DNA of 64,000 nt from Zychaea mexicana (GCF_025766255.1 NW_026516715.1:124001-188000); one strand, 5' to 3'; numbered from the stretch's first letter, positions 46,191 to 57,067 are shown. The notes: generated by a model from the sequence alone, not told the origin. Made by a program: numbers and translations.

Positions 46191-48479
46191 CTAAATACAA
46201 TCGTTTAAATAAGCTGTATGTACAGCATTAGCATTTGTAGACCGGAAGTGCTAATGAAATACATAGTATGCGATTTCGCCAGCTGCTTCAGTGATTTTCA
46301 GTACATCGGCGCGTCAATGTCTGTTATTGATAAAAGCAAACATTGTACTAGACGTAAAACTCTGGTACTTTAGTATCTATTCGTGATTGTTGACACACAT
46401 CGAAAGAAAAAGTTAGAAAACCATATAAATATCGAAATTACTATTGAATGAATAGTTCATAACAATATTATCGGTGTTCAACTAAATGCTGTACGTAGGT
46501 TCTCGTGAAACCGATCAGATACATTCCGAATATCGCTCTTCTTCCAAATGTTAAAGACTATTTCGAGTGCCATAACGATAATGGACATCGTCATCTACTA
46601 CAAGAGACCTCGCTTGATCAAAGAATTTCAGAATAAAACAGTGCTATCGTGTGCTTTTGGCAAGTACATCAGACGGAATTCAATTATTTGATGGCCACTT
46701 ATAAAGTATCTACCATTATTGTTACCTTGTTTGATTTGCTAAAAACTAGCAAGTTGTGTCCATATATGAGATGATTGCTCCTTTTTGATGGTTGTGTTAC
46801 AAGCCTATATGTTACCAAACTTGATAGCGGTTAAATAAGAGCAACTTCTATTTTCGTTGCATGAAAGCGAAAAACTGAATGATATGACATCACATAGACA
46901 AAGCTGATCGGGTGTTGTCTAATGACCTCGAAACAGTATCTATTTGTTCCACCGTCATCTTCTCAGCTCAAGTAATCACATAATTTATTGTCAAAGTCTT
47001 CCTGTTCTTCATTGCAAAAACAATAAAGATGCAAAAGCTTATCCTTTTAATCTATTTTCATAACACTTCTCATAGCGAACGAGGGCTACGCTAAAATCTA
47101 ATTTAGTATATAAACAGTAATTAATCCGATTCCAAATGTTTAATAGTATCGGCTTCTGTCGATAGAACCACTGCGATGTTTTTTGGTTCATTGTCTGACA
47201 GCATGCGCATTGTTCTAGCTGTTGTTGGGAAATCGTTCTTAAATGGATGATTTGTATGATTTACCCCAGCCGAAACCAATCTGCATGTCAAATTTAAGCG
47301 CTGGTGAACGATGCGTACATTACGCAAAAAAATCCTCGTAGGGGGAGTTGTCGTATGGACCTTACGAAGCGGCCAATAGACCGATTGAAACACCGCTCGA
47401 CGACATTTCCTTTCGAGAACCAGTGTATTTAGACGAGTTAAGCTCTGGCAGCGCTTAGATTCGGTGCTCTTAACCGTGCTCGCGGAAAAGCCAATATACC
47501 GAGAATGTATGGTTTGCGGTCAAGAAAAAATCTACAGATTGGAACCATCGTTTTGTTATGTAATTGTCGCTTCAGGGTACTCTCTCAAACAGGGAGATAT
47601 TCATTTATTCTGTAATGCCATTATTATTTGCAAGACGACTGTTCCGCATCTCGAACTACTGTGTTTAACGTTTGAGGCAACTTCGCGTGTCGCTCTTCGA
47701 GACGAAATACATACTCAGCTATGCCAGTCGCAAACGCCGATTGCCTCGCTTACTATGAGGATCTTAAGGCTTGAAAATGTTGCCCACTTCTTGCTGCTCG
47801 GATGAGAAAGTAGGTGGTGGCTTTTCCTTTATTGGGTCTAGTATGTAGCGCCCGTGAAAGTTTTTACTGTGCTAACTCTTAGAGGAGAAAAAAACCTATT
47901 CTATGAACGATATCAATCGTTTATAATGCTCTTTGGATCGACTGATTTGCCTCGAGCCAATTGGTGCCAAGCATTCGCCCTATAGTTTTGCAACGCTATG
48001 GTTCACAGGTATGGCGATAAGCATGGTTCCACAACAGGAATGTGGTTTTATTAGACGTTTAAAGGTGCTTATCCAGTCAATGAAACGAGATATTAACGAA
48101 AATTATATCATAAGACCCGCTCACTTTTTACATTAGCTTCGTAACTTTTACTGCAAATCACTTGTTTTAAAAGTTATAAAGAAGGAGCTCAAGGTAGCAA
48201 GTCATCTGTACAACCTTCATAAGAATATGGTGTATTATTTCTGGTCTTAAAAAATAAAAGATGTTTTAGTTCTCTGTAGCCATATACCAGCTTTCGCCGT
48301 CGGCATCGCTCTATTTCACGGTTTCGGCTACTGGCCACAGGTCACTCTTCTGTCAGTAATCAATATCGTCTGAGCCATTTTAGCTCACTCTCAAGAGAGA
48401 AAAATTGTTAAAGTAATATTTAGTGGTGGTCCTCTTGCTATCTTTGATGCGCTTCGGTTTGTATTATTGTAAATAATTA
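46191..48479. other. Intergenic with unassigned coding-like fragment
   Basis: Mostly AT-rich. From about 47520 down to 47121 the minus strand is open for ~135 codons without an ATG, ending DNEPKNIAVVLSTEADTIK, HLESD and stop. The opposite strand is open at 47464-47805. I could not assign either; a decayed element is possible. Confidence 0.35.
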
Positions 48480-48542
48480 GTATTTTACTGCTCTAGTTTT
48501 GTTTCTATGCAATGCACCACAGCGTTCTTTGATGCAATCATG

Positions 48543-50798
48543 CTAATGTTGCTCAGAGACTCGAAGAAAGCGAACCATATCGTCAGGTGTGGCAATAATA
48601 GCAACATCGTCAGCATACAATAGCGAGGACACAACGATGAGCTCAGTATCTGGTCGATTTGGTCCTGGGCGGCCATGGTTTGGTGGTGTGTATCGTATTT
48701 CTTGAGCAGATGCCTCGGTCAAACTTGCCATTGGTGGTGCATGCAAAATCAATAGGTGAGTAATGACAGGGTTGGCCATACGGAGCCGCTTTGGCAAGCT
48801 GTCAATGAACACAGCATACAGAAGAGGACTAAGAATAGACCCTTGTAGCACGCCACGTCGAGGATGAATGTGTCGAGACTGATGATTTTGGAGGATGACG
48901 GCCAGCCATACCTCATGAAAAAGATGTCGGACGAGATGGAACAGAGCGCTCGGCAGGTTTCACTGCAACGTTGACCATATGACGTCTCTATCGACTGAAT
49001 CGTACGCGGACTTGAAATCGAGAAAAGCGATAGCAGGATCTAGTTCGTAATGCTTCTTGAATTGGCGCACCATCATGTTCGACGAAAACGCCTGATCCAA
49101 TGCACCACGTTCGTGACGGAAACCACCTTGCGCAATGTCCAGTATTGGCATATGTTCGAGCAAACGAGGCAATAAACAGCGTTCGAGTAGCTTACGAAAG
49201 GTACTGGTCAGTCTAATCGGTCGATAGTTTCCGGCCTCAATTGGATCGCCTTTCTTGAAAATCGGAACGACTTGGGCAGTACGCCACGACACAGGTACCC
49301 ACGACCAACGCCAACATACTGTGAACAGCTTGGCCAGTATTATAGCCAGAGGAGCAGCAATTGGTTTCAACATTGCACCAGTGATATGGTCATCACCTGG
49401 TGCTTTGCGAGGAGCGAGTTTGCGGATGGCGGTTTCGATATCGACAGGATGAAATGGTTCAGCAGGGTCCGATTCACGACCAAAGCGGATCGACCATTGT
49501 GAGGGCGGTTGTCTCTCACCACCAAACACGCCCGACAGATGCGACACCATGACCTCAACCGCCTGCTGAGGCCCATCTGGATGCGAGAACGTGTGGCTGG
49601 TCTGCCGATTGCGACGCATATACTTGATAGCACTATTCATCTCGGCAACTGGTGCTTCGCTGATCCGGGTACAGAATTGCTTCCAGTGACGGCGACGAGT
49701 GCTTCGCAACACGGAGTTGAAGGCTTTGCGGGCTGCTTGGAACTCGGTCCACCTTTGGGCTTTCACGACGATGTTGTTCGGTGCTTGGCGCCAACGACGG
49801 TACATATCCTCTCGATGGTCTGCGCGTTCTTGTAACTCTTCGGTCCAAAACCATCGCCAGTGCTTTGGCCGCATCTTGCCTCGTGTGACACTAGCATCAA
49901 GTGCTTCATATATCGATGCGAGTAGATCAGTGCCAGCCTGTTCTATCTCGGCGACAGGGATGACGGTGTCTTCACTTGCAAGTCGATTTGAGAGGCGGTC
50001 TCGTAGTGGATCGGATAACCGGCGAAATTCTTCGACATACAATCGAACAACATCCGGATCCTCAAATCGTTGGAGTTTCCAGTGTTGACGTGCTGCATTA
50101 GGTTCAGGTAAGCGAGGGATGGCGGTGTGCGGGGCGAATTCAAACACACAAAAGTGGTGCGGTGTGTTTAATGAAACATTATCGTATATCTCCATATGCG
50201 GATTGTTGACGGCCTGTGCGCGAGATATGAAGAGGTCGATGATGCTGGTGCCTTGGTGGTTTCGGAAAGTCGGTTGCCCATATGCCAAAGACTGGTTCCA
50301 CACGTGGAGACCGTTGTCCAAAAGCCAGGACGAGAAACCATTGTTGGTGCGCGCGTTGTTTTGAGTGTCGCCTATGGTGCTCATGCGTGCATTAAAGTCA
50401 CCAAGGATGATTGTGTTTTTGTCGATGCTGAGACGGTCCAGCCGTTCAGTGACTGCGGTGTGCGGAAGTGTTGGTGGTAAGTACAAGGCATGGATGGTGT
50501 ACATGCCGAGTCGGAGTGAGAGAGTGTTGTCGTTGTGGTGGGGGAGTTGATGGAAATGCATGTTGAGGTCCGGCCTTACTAACAGCGATACGCCACCAAA
50601 TCCCTTGTTGCTTCGTTCATGTGTTGTTGCATAGGTGTGGTACTGAAGCCAGTCAGTAGTGAACCGCCCGCGGATCAAGAAAGTTTCGGTAAGAATGACC
50701 ATGTCAAGGTCTTTTTGGATGCAAAAATTAACAATTTCGTCAGGCGATCGGTTGACACCAGACGCGTTCAATAAACCAATGCGCAGCTGGTTTATCAT
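48543..50798 (-). pseudogene. LINE ORF2: endonuclease and reverse transcriptase with internal stop
   Basis: The frame opens at an ATG (50798) that shares its A with the ORF1 stop. The N-terminal APE-type endonuclease shows LNASGVNR, ILTETFL, GGVSLLVRP, ILGDFNAR, SIIDLFIS and the late His in HHFCVF. The RT begins near LAPRKAPGDDHITGAMLKPI, with VVPIFKKGDP, NYRPIRLT, AQGGFRHERGALDQ and IAFLDFKSAYDSVDRD. A single TGA at 48962-48960 interrupts, then the same frame continues with GVLQGSILSPLLYAVFIDSL and LLYADDVAIIA before a stop at 48543. Residual frames beyond suggest a frameshift and then loss of homology. The catalytic YADD is preserved, but the protein would be incomplete. Confidence 0.88.
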
Positions 50799-52279
50799 TA
50801 ATCTTGATCCATAGTGTCCGCCTCATCGTTATTGTTGACACTCTTGGGTGACAACAGATTGCGAGCTTCATCAACCGACGAAATCGATTGACGACGACGA
50901 CGAGATGCTGGTTTGGGACATTGCTCTTGGAACTGCTTCCAGTATTCGATGTCGATGTAGTAGTGGTCTGTTGCTGGTAGTGACGTAAAGTGGCGCATGA
51001 TTGCGACAGCGAGGTGCTTTTTCGGTATACGGACGCACAGTGCTAGCATATGCTTCTGGTATAGCTCCTTGGCGAGTGCTGCACGTTCTGTTTCCGTCTT
51101 TTCAGCAATTACTGCTGGGTTGCCGATCGTTGATGCTGCTGTTGGATTGAAATCGTCTTTGGGTATCGTTTTCTGCTGCTTCAACTTTTCTCGGAGCTCG
51201 GATTCGTACGATGCATGGATCAACAGACCCACCACTTCATGTGCTGGGAAGTGTACGTCTATCACGCGTTCTTGGTCGATCTGCAACAGTTTCAACGAAT
51301 GACGCACTTCGCGGTGCGTGACCCGTCGTGGCGTGGGCAAATACACGACGACGTAGCCGTATTTGTCGCTTGCTGGCTGGAATAGGCGTTGTGCGCGCTC
51401 GATTTGTTTAGGGGAGGGGGGTACCATCTTCTTTTGCTTTGGGGCAACGTGTTTTGCAGCGACTTTGGCGTACGACGACTTGGCCGTTTTTGCAGTCGAC
51501 TTTTGTTGTTGCTGTTGCTGTCCTGGTTGTTGTTTCTGCTGCTGCTGCTGCTGCTGGGGTTCGATTTTCTTGAACTGTTGCTCAAGACGACAGGCTCGTT
51601 GTTCTTCAAGACGCTTCGTTACTACTGCTCGCTCTTGTTTGCGTCGTTCGTATTCTGCATCCGTTAGTGCCCAATGTGATTCACGTGCCCCAGTTGGGTC
51701 AACTTCCATGCCTTCGACAGGATGATCCGCAGGTGTTACGGTGGGTGCTTCTGCTGTTGTTGCACGTTGCATAGCATCCTCAAGGTTGGCGATATGGGCA
51801 TTAGCCTCTTCGAGTTGCGAGCGGAGCTGTTGATTCTCAGCAATTAAAGCATCCATTTGCTTTAATTGCTCCTCGGCGTTGTGCATTCTTCTTTCGTTCG
51901 TGGTGATGCGGGTCTCCATTTCTTCGAGACGAGCCAAGAACGAAGGTTGCTGGCGTGGTACTGCTGCTGCTGAGGCGACTGAGGCGATTGACAAGGATGA
52001 TACCATTGAGTGGTCTGATGCCTGGTCAGCCCAATCATCATCCTGTTGTTGCTGGATTTGCTGTTGTTGCTGCTCGTGTTGCTGCTGTTGGCGCTGCTTA
52101 TAGACCGCGTATATGCCCCGTGTTGCGAGGCGGCTATTTTTGGCGGTACGCGGTGTTGTTGTCGATGTTGTTGTGTCCCGTCGGGTGATGCCGCTAGCAT
52201 GTGGGCTTGGCGAACGGGAAGTATTATTGGTTTTGTTCACACGTTCAGAACGACGAAGGCTAGTGCGGACGCCGCTCAT
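50798..52279 (-). CDS. LINE ORF1, coiled-coil nucleic-acid-binding type
   Basis: 493 residues from the first good ATG (MSGVRTSLRRSERVNKT). The frame stays open further upstream to 52450, starting there with a GTG. Gln-rich runs flank a clear heptad coiled coil (ARLEEMETRITTNERRMHNA, then EQLKQMDALIAENQQL) in the first half. A basic Lys/Gln region and a globular C-terminal part (ASDKYGYVVVYLPTPRRVTH) follow. This architecture matches ORF1 proteins of LINEs, which coat the element RNA. No zinc knuckle is visible. The stop TAA overlaps the ORF2 ATG as TAATG. Confidence 0.8.
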   Translation of the reverse strand: MSGVRTSLRRSERVNKTNNTSRSPSPHASGITRRDTTTSTTTPRTAKNSRLATRGIYAVYKQRQQQQHEQQQQQIQQQQDDDWADQASDHSMVSSLSIASVASAAAVPRQQPSFLARLEEMETRITTNERRMHNAEEQLKQMDALIAENQQLRSQLEEANAHIANLEDAMQRATTAEAPTVTPADHPVEGMEVDPTGARESHWALTDAEYERRKQERAVVTKRLEEQRACRLEQQFKKIEPQQQQQQQKQQPGQQQQQQKSTAKTAKSSYAKVAAKHVAPKQKKMVPPSPKQIERAQRLFQPASDKYGYVVVYLPTPRRVTHREVRHSLKLLQIDQERVIDVHFPAHEVVGLLIHASYESELREKLKQQKTIPKDDFNPTAASTIGNPAVIAEKTETERAALAKELYQKHMLALCVRIPKKHLAVAIMRHFTSLPATDHYYIDIEYWKQFQEQCPKPASRRRRQSISSVDEARNLLSPKSVNNNDEADTMDQD

Positions 52280-52435
52280 TGGTGCGATAACGGGAATGCG
52301 GGTTAAGGTACGCGTGTTGGTGATGGCGGTGTGTGTTGTGTTTAATTTGCTTTGTGCAAGCACGTTGGTAATTTCGGGTTGATTAATTTTGTATGACAGC
52401 GTGGTTGGGCAGACGGAAAAGGTAAGTGTTGGGGC

Positions 52436-52446
52436 GGGATTCGAAC
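52436..52446 (-). promoter_or_regulatory. B-box-like element at the LINE 5' side
   Basis: Minus strand GTTCGAATCCC matches the Pol III B-box consensus GGTTCGANTCC closely. The flanking stem would pair imperfectly, so it looks like a tRNA T-arm remnant rather than a full tRNA. Confidence 0.5.
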
Positions 52447-52525
52447 ACACGACCTTTGGGGGAGTGGGTTGAGAAAAGTATAAAAAGAGGTGCTTTTCAC
52501 CGCGCGCGATGCTCGACAGATGTCT

Positions 52526-52607
52526 CTCCGATCTTAGCTCAGTTGGTAGAGCGGGAGACTGTAGTGCGCTGTTATCTCTAGGTCACCTGTTCGAATCAGG
52601 TAGATCG
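52526..52607 (+). tRNA. tRNA-Tyr (GTA) with a 9-nt intron
   Basis: The cloverleaf folds fully: acceptor CCGATCT pairs with AGATCGG, with discriminator A. The D arm is GCTC/GAGC, the anticodon stem GGAGA/TCTCT, and the anticodon loop CTGTAG plus A. The T arm is ACCTG/CAGGT around TTCGAAT. Anticodon GTA reads Tyr codons. An intron of about nine bases (TGCGCTGTT, 52563-52571) sits one base 3' of the anticodon, the canonical place. Internal A and B boxes are intact. A T run 26 bp downstream should terminate Pol III. Confidence 0.95.
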
Positions 52608-52632
52608 GAATGCTTACACCTATGAGTTGTAA

Positions 52633-52640
52633 TTTTTTTT
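52633..52640 (+). terminator. Pol III T-run terminator
   Basis: Eight consecutive T 26 bp after the tRNA-Tyr 3' end. Confidence 0.75.
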
Positions 52641-52672
52641 AAAAAAAATATTCTCCTTTGTGTAACCTTGTT

Positions 52673-52784
52673 GTAGCAAATGGCCGACCTTTAATTACCG
52701 TTATGGCGGCTCGACACTTTTGTCATGCGCAAACAATTACACCATCAATAGAATACTGCTGCGTTATCATCTGGTCGACGTGTC
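52673..52784 (-). repeat. SINE-like dispersed repeat, copy 1
   Basis: About 110 bp resembling 54363-54480 in the same orientation, starting GTAGCAAA and CCGACCT and sharing CACTTTTGT, CAAACAA and GAATAC followed by GCTGCG. On the minus strand it begins with a degenerate A-box. Confidence 0.65.
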
Positions 52785-52984
52785 AGAAGAACAAGTTTCA
52801 GAGCTATCTATGCAACAGCAGACACTGTTGTGGTGTCATAAACATTGTTGAACCTCTACTAAGTGCTCATCCTCAACCTCGATGATCACATATTAAATCC
52901 CCTCATATAAATGTCGTTAATCATCATCATCTGTTTATTCACTTTATTAAATCCAATAGTAGAAGATTTATATATAGTATAAGT

Positions 52985-53505
52985 CTTCTTTGAATAATAA
53001 AACATCAGTCAGTATTGATCTTGTTCCTTCTTCCCTCATCATCTGGTCTCCTACTCTCAGGTTTCCTTCTTGTCTTGTCTGTTCTTACTGATACTGACAG
53101 CACCTAACACATTATTGTCCGGTACTTCTGTCCTTATCTTGACATAATACGACCCTGTTACACCTGATACGAGTAAGACTTCTATAGTGCGACCATTGCA
53201 AGCCATTGGGGTACTACAGTGTTTAGTGCTGGTAAGTCTGAGGATTTTATTGGAAGCAATGTTTCAAAATATTGGCTATTTGCTGCAATGTATAAGGTGT
53301 GGACGGGAACAAGACAAGACAAGGATAGGAAGACCGGACAAGATCGCGTTAAGTGCTTTCAGCAAGAACAGGACAAGGCAACAAGGAAACCTGAAGGTAA
53401 GAGACCAGATGATGAGGGAAGAAGGGACAAGTTACAGGCAGGAAAGAAACAAGATAACTGGCTGATGTTCATTATTTTAAAGACTATGGTATATGTGTAT
53501 ATCTT
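52985..53505. repeat. Fold-back (inverted) repeat, MITE-like
   Basis: The reverse complement of about 52985-53150 aligns with about 53310-53505. Shared blocks include CCAGATGATGAGGGAAGAAG, AAGGAAACCTGA, ACCGGACAA and GGCTGATGTT-like ends, with scattered mismatches. The arms are roughly 150-200 bp around an unrelated core. No coding capacity for a transposase. Confidence 0.7.
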
Positions 53506-53763
53506 TAACGATGGGAAATAATAATGTGAATAAATGGAAAGATTGGTATCAACGTTGATAAGTCGGATGATGATGATTAACGATATTGATATTGGGGGAT
53601 TTAATATGATCAGCGACGTTGAGGATGATAATCAGTACAGGTCGAGGAATGTTCATGACAGTCGCTCCCCAAGTGGCGAGTTCATTACACACTCGCTCTG
53701 TGCCTGGCCGCGAGGCAGAGACGATGGCAGGATAAAACAACATGACCATTGATAAACAAGCTC

Positions 53764-53805
53764 TTTTATCACTTAATGCACAAGTTTTATCACTTAATGC
53801 ACAAG
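53764..53805 (+). repeat. Exact 21-bp tandem duplication
   Basis: Two perfect adjacent copies of a 21-base unit starting TTTTATCACTTAATG. Confidence 0.9.
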
Positions 53806-56009
53806 GATATAAACACCAAACCAAGGCTTACGTCGTTGACACCAAGGTCGAGCTCATCGGTATTTATATTTTGTTTATAGACTCTTCTTTCATCCTTATT
53901 TCTTTCTCTCTCTATTTTCTGAAGCAAACACTAGATCCATTTGAAGACTCAAGCTTAAAGAATATTACTTGCCCTACAACAGACTCGTGCCAGATCAGCT
54001 GCTATTGAAGAAGTACCTTCATACAGTCATATGCCCAAATCTGTCACAGACGACAACAACAATAGTAGCACCGACGCGGACGGACACAAGACTGTTCAAC
54101 AAGCAACTGTCCAAGGACAAGAAATTTCAGCAAGGCAATATTAACGAAGACGTAGAGATGGCTGAGCAACTGGGTCCCCTGCAGCGGGCTGTGTCCCTGG
54201 CCTCTCAAGTTGTATTTTTGGAGCTGGAGTCGACTTATATCCCATTAAAATTGAGATTTAGGAACGCAATCCACTTTCAGTGTACACAACAATGAACCTC
54301 GCACAATTCTTTGTAAAACTCAACATTTCATCCAAATCATATCTCAAGCACTATATATTGTCGTAGCAAAAATGTCCGACCTATAAATTACTCAGTATTG
54401 GCTGTTCATCACTTTTGTTATGCAACAAACAACTATACCACTAACAGAATACCGCTGCGCTACTATCCGTTGACATCGTACTAACGATCACACTAGTAAT
54501 GCATAGAAGATGGCCAGACAGGATTCGACAGCATCATAACTGTATCTTATTATATTGTTGTGTCATGCAGCAAAAATAAGCAACGACAATAGCTGCTGCA
54601 GCATACTTGGAAATCCTACAACGTCCCGTGACCTAGCGCATCGTCAATGGCTGTGTCGGTCTTGAATACGCCCATCGTTGTGGTTTCTCTTGCAAGGATT
54701 TGTTGATGACTCGGCACAAGACTCATAGTACTGGTTGCACCCATTATATTTTTACAATGCGCTGTATCAGTGAGCTGTGACGAGAACGATGCGGCTTACA
54801 AGTGTATGTAACTTAATATTTTGGGCACACCACAATAAGATGATGGTAGAATAACAAGATAATTATACGGTGTAGATTGGTTTGCGCCAGCTGACGGCTT
54901 CGATTGATCAGTCCTGCGTTTACCGCATTGGCCGTCTGTTTCCTTACTACACTAGCCATAAAGATACAGTATCACCAATCATTATCAATGTTGAATTGGT
55001 TTGCTTGTAGAACATAAAGGCGTTAATTCGTACTAACCAGTAATTATCGCTTGTCGAATCATATTTACGCTCCCCCTATTCAGCAAGTATTTCTTTCGCT
55101 GGCAATGAATTTCAAATGACACATCCATATGCAAGAACAAATAATTCTGTTCGTTAATATCATCCCATCGTTGCGCGATTCGAAGATCAATATCTCAATT
55201 TTATCGTCCGGACACCACAGTGCGGATTTAAGTACTGGTTGATACCAATCGCTGCTCAAACATCAAGCGCTCTATTGTAACTCTGGACATTTATGGAGCA
55301 GAGTATTTTTGTAAACCACAAGACTCAAACGTTGTGCTGTTTCTACTAGAATTTTTGCTCTCAGGTATGGTCGTCTCGTCGAACACATTGGGTGCCATTC
55401 GTACACAATAATACCAGAATGAGTGCTGCGTTCTTTCTTGATAAGTACGCCTTACACTGTAGTAGCTGTGAAAGTCACAGCATACTAGATCACCAGCGCA
55501 AATGGCTTCGCAATAAATGATCTAGCGATAAGTCTAGAAAATTGCCACAAGTGAGACATATGGATACATTGTTAAATACACCCTTTCCTGCAAACATGAA
55601 ATGCCTGCAAACTGTGATTTATATCCACAAAGCACCAGTAAATAAATATAATAGAAATTATCGCACCACGCTTCTTTAATGTAAAGCACAATTAGGTTGT
55701 GGGGAAGCGAATGACTTCTGGCGTATACATTAGTTTAGTGAAGTGAAGCTATATATCGTATGAGCTTTATCATGTCAACTCAATGACCGCATGGAGCTGT
55801 GCTCCTTTTGTTTCTAGATACGTTGAACCTGCCATGGATAAACCAATATAACTCAATTTCATATTATAGTTTCTTTATTCTTCCATTATCAAACATTTTA
55901 AAGTACCTAACCACACACGTCTCTTCTAAACTATCGTAATATAAGAAAGGTTAGGATTATTCATATTTTCTTCTGTTAAGGTAAGACAGAGCATATAGTA
56001 ATAGCTTTA
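53806..56009. other. Gene-free spacer with SINE-like copy
   Basis: AT-rich sequence up to the left palindrome arm. Apart from the repeat at 54363-54480 I see no gene or RNA. Confidence 0.5.
54363..54480 (-). repeat. SINE-like dispersed repeat, copy 2
   Basis: Second copy of the 52673 repeat, 1.69 kb away. Its minus strand contains TAGCGCAGCGG (54462-54452), a perfect match to the Pol III A-box consensus TRGYNNARNNG, and ~90 bases on a GGTCGGACAT that could be a decayed B box. tRNA-derived SINE ancestry is inference. Confidence 0.55.
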
Positions 56010-56098
56010 ATAATAATTACGGCGACCAGCACCGCGAAATGTTTTTTATTCAACAGGTATAGTTATTCTTTTTGTACAAATGTAATTTGAATGTGTGT

Positions 56099-56815
56099 TT
56101 ACGAGGAAGGACAGAAAGTGACAGTGTAGCCTTCGGCCCGACACATAAAAGTGCTGGTCGGGTCATCGTAAGCATACGTGTATACATCAGGGCAGGCATC
56201 CTTGACGTCCTTGCTGTACTCGTTAGCTGGACAGGTTTCAGGCGTATCCATGCTACCGAAGCAGCAGTATTCCTCAGTGTTGAACTCGGAGCAGGCAGAC
56301 TTGCATCCGACTTCCTCGCCATTGTCCATCACCTTGAGTTCGTCGGGGCACGCGGGCAAGCTGGAGCAGGTAGGAGCGCCGCAGAGATAGTGCTCGCCGT
56401 TGTCAGCGCCTCCGCTCTTATCACCGTTAATTGGATCAATACGGATAGGGATGTTGTAACCGTCGACGAACGAGACATCATAATAGTCATTATTGCCGTA
56501 GCCCTTGAAAGTGAATTCGGCCAAAGAGGCTGGGTCGGCTGCGCCAGCAGTAGGGTTTTCATCACCGGCTTCACGGCCCCAGAAACGGCCTTGCCACTTG
56601 GAATCAAGAGAGTAAGTCTTTGAGGCACCCTTTGCAACGTCAGCGGTTTCAGGAGAAGAGGCACCATTATCGAGCTTGCCAATGTTCAGATCATAGTCGC
56701 ACTGGTTCTTAATGACAATCTTGACACCGCCACCAGAAGAGGAATCGGATGCGGGAGCAGCAGCGACAAGACCAAGGAGAGCAGCGACGGAGACCAATTT
56801 CAAAGATGTGTACAT
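56099..56815 (-). CDS. Secreted thaumatin-like protein, copy A
   Basis: Intron-free frame of 238 residues. It has a signal peptide MYTSLKLVSVAALLGLVAAA, a short Ser/Gly linker and a thaumatin domain beginning VKIVIKNQCDYDLNIGKLD. Diagnostic blocks are DYYDVSFVDGYNIPIRI, SACSEFNTEEYCCFGSMDTP and DACPDVYTYAYDDPTSTF with the terminal VTFC. I count 12 Cys in the mature part, expected to pair. Known relatives include plant osmotins and fungal TLPs, some with glucanase or wall-related activity; the role here is not deducible. The protein is identical to copy B at 58001-58717. TATAAAAG lies 63 bp upstream of the ATG and an AATAAA about 50 bp after the stop. Confidence 0.95.
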   Translation of the reverse strand: MYTSLKLVSVAALLGLVAAAPASDSSSGGGVKIVIKNQCDYDLNIGKLDNGASSPETADVAKGASKTYSLDSKWQGRFWGREAGDENPTAGAADPASLAEFTFKGYGNNDYYDVSFVDGYNIPIRIDPINGDKSGGADNGEHYLCGAPTCSSLPACPDELKVMDNGEEVGCKSACSEFNTEEYCCFGSMDTPETCPANEYSKDVKDACPDVYTYAYDDPTSTFMCRAEGYTVTFCPSS

Positions 56816-56876
56816 TGTTGTGATAGTGTTGTTATAGAAAAGGATGAAGTTTGTTTCTTTGCCATCGAAGGTTGTG

Positions 56877-56885
56877 CCTTTTATA
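56877..56885 (-). promoter_or_regulatory. TATA box, thaumatin copy A
   Basis: TATAAAAGG on the minus strand 62-70 bp upstream of the ATG at 56815; mirror image of the copy B box. Confidence 0.75.
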
Positions 56886-57067
56886 CGTTCTCGGGCTTTC
56901 CGATCAATTTCTGTATAGTAGATGCGGACGAATAAGATTTGATATGGTTGTGAAACATATGGTACCTGAAGGTACAGCTAACAGCCTATGACGAGAGGTT
57001 ATCCGGAACATATATAGCACAGAGCGAATGGCGTTGTCTTTCTCCCATTCGAAACATATATTTTGTA

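Larger units (their letters stand above)
48480..52450 (-). mobile_element. Non-LTR (LINE) retrotransposon, 3'-truncated, next to tRNA-Tyr
   Basis: The element reads on the minus strand with ORF1 at its 5' side (near 52.3 kb) and ORF2 ending shortly after the RT YADD motif at 48.6 kb. The RT thumb, C-terminal domain, 3' UTR and poly(A) tail are missing. Both ORFs are otherwise long and nearly intact, so the copy is young compared with the 5.2-6.7 kb relic. Its 5' side lies about 75-250 bp from the tRNA-Tyr gene on the opposite strand. Outer boundaries are approximate. Confidence 0.85.
56010..57067 (-). repeat. Left arm of ~1.06-kb near-perfect palindrome
   Basis: Reverse-complement match to 57749-58804. 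The only differences I see lie in the 3' flank of the gene: one T/C substitution, one A/G substitution, and two extra bases in a T run. Coding and promoter segments appear identical. Confidence 0.95.

Noticed and set aside
47121..47805. Overlapping open frames on both strands
   Set aside because: Neither has a good ATG plus recognisable motif; could be a decayed element or a missed exon, so no CDS was called.
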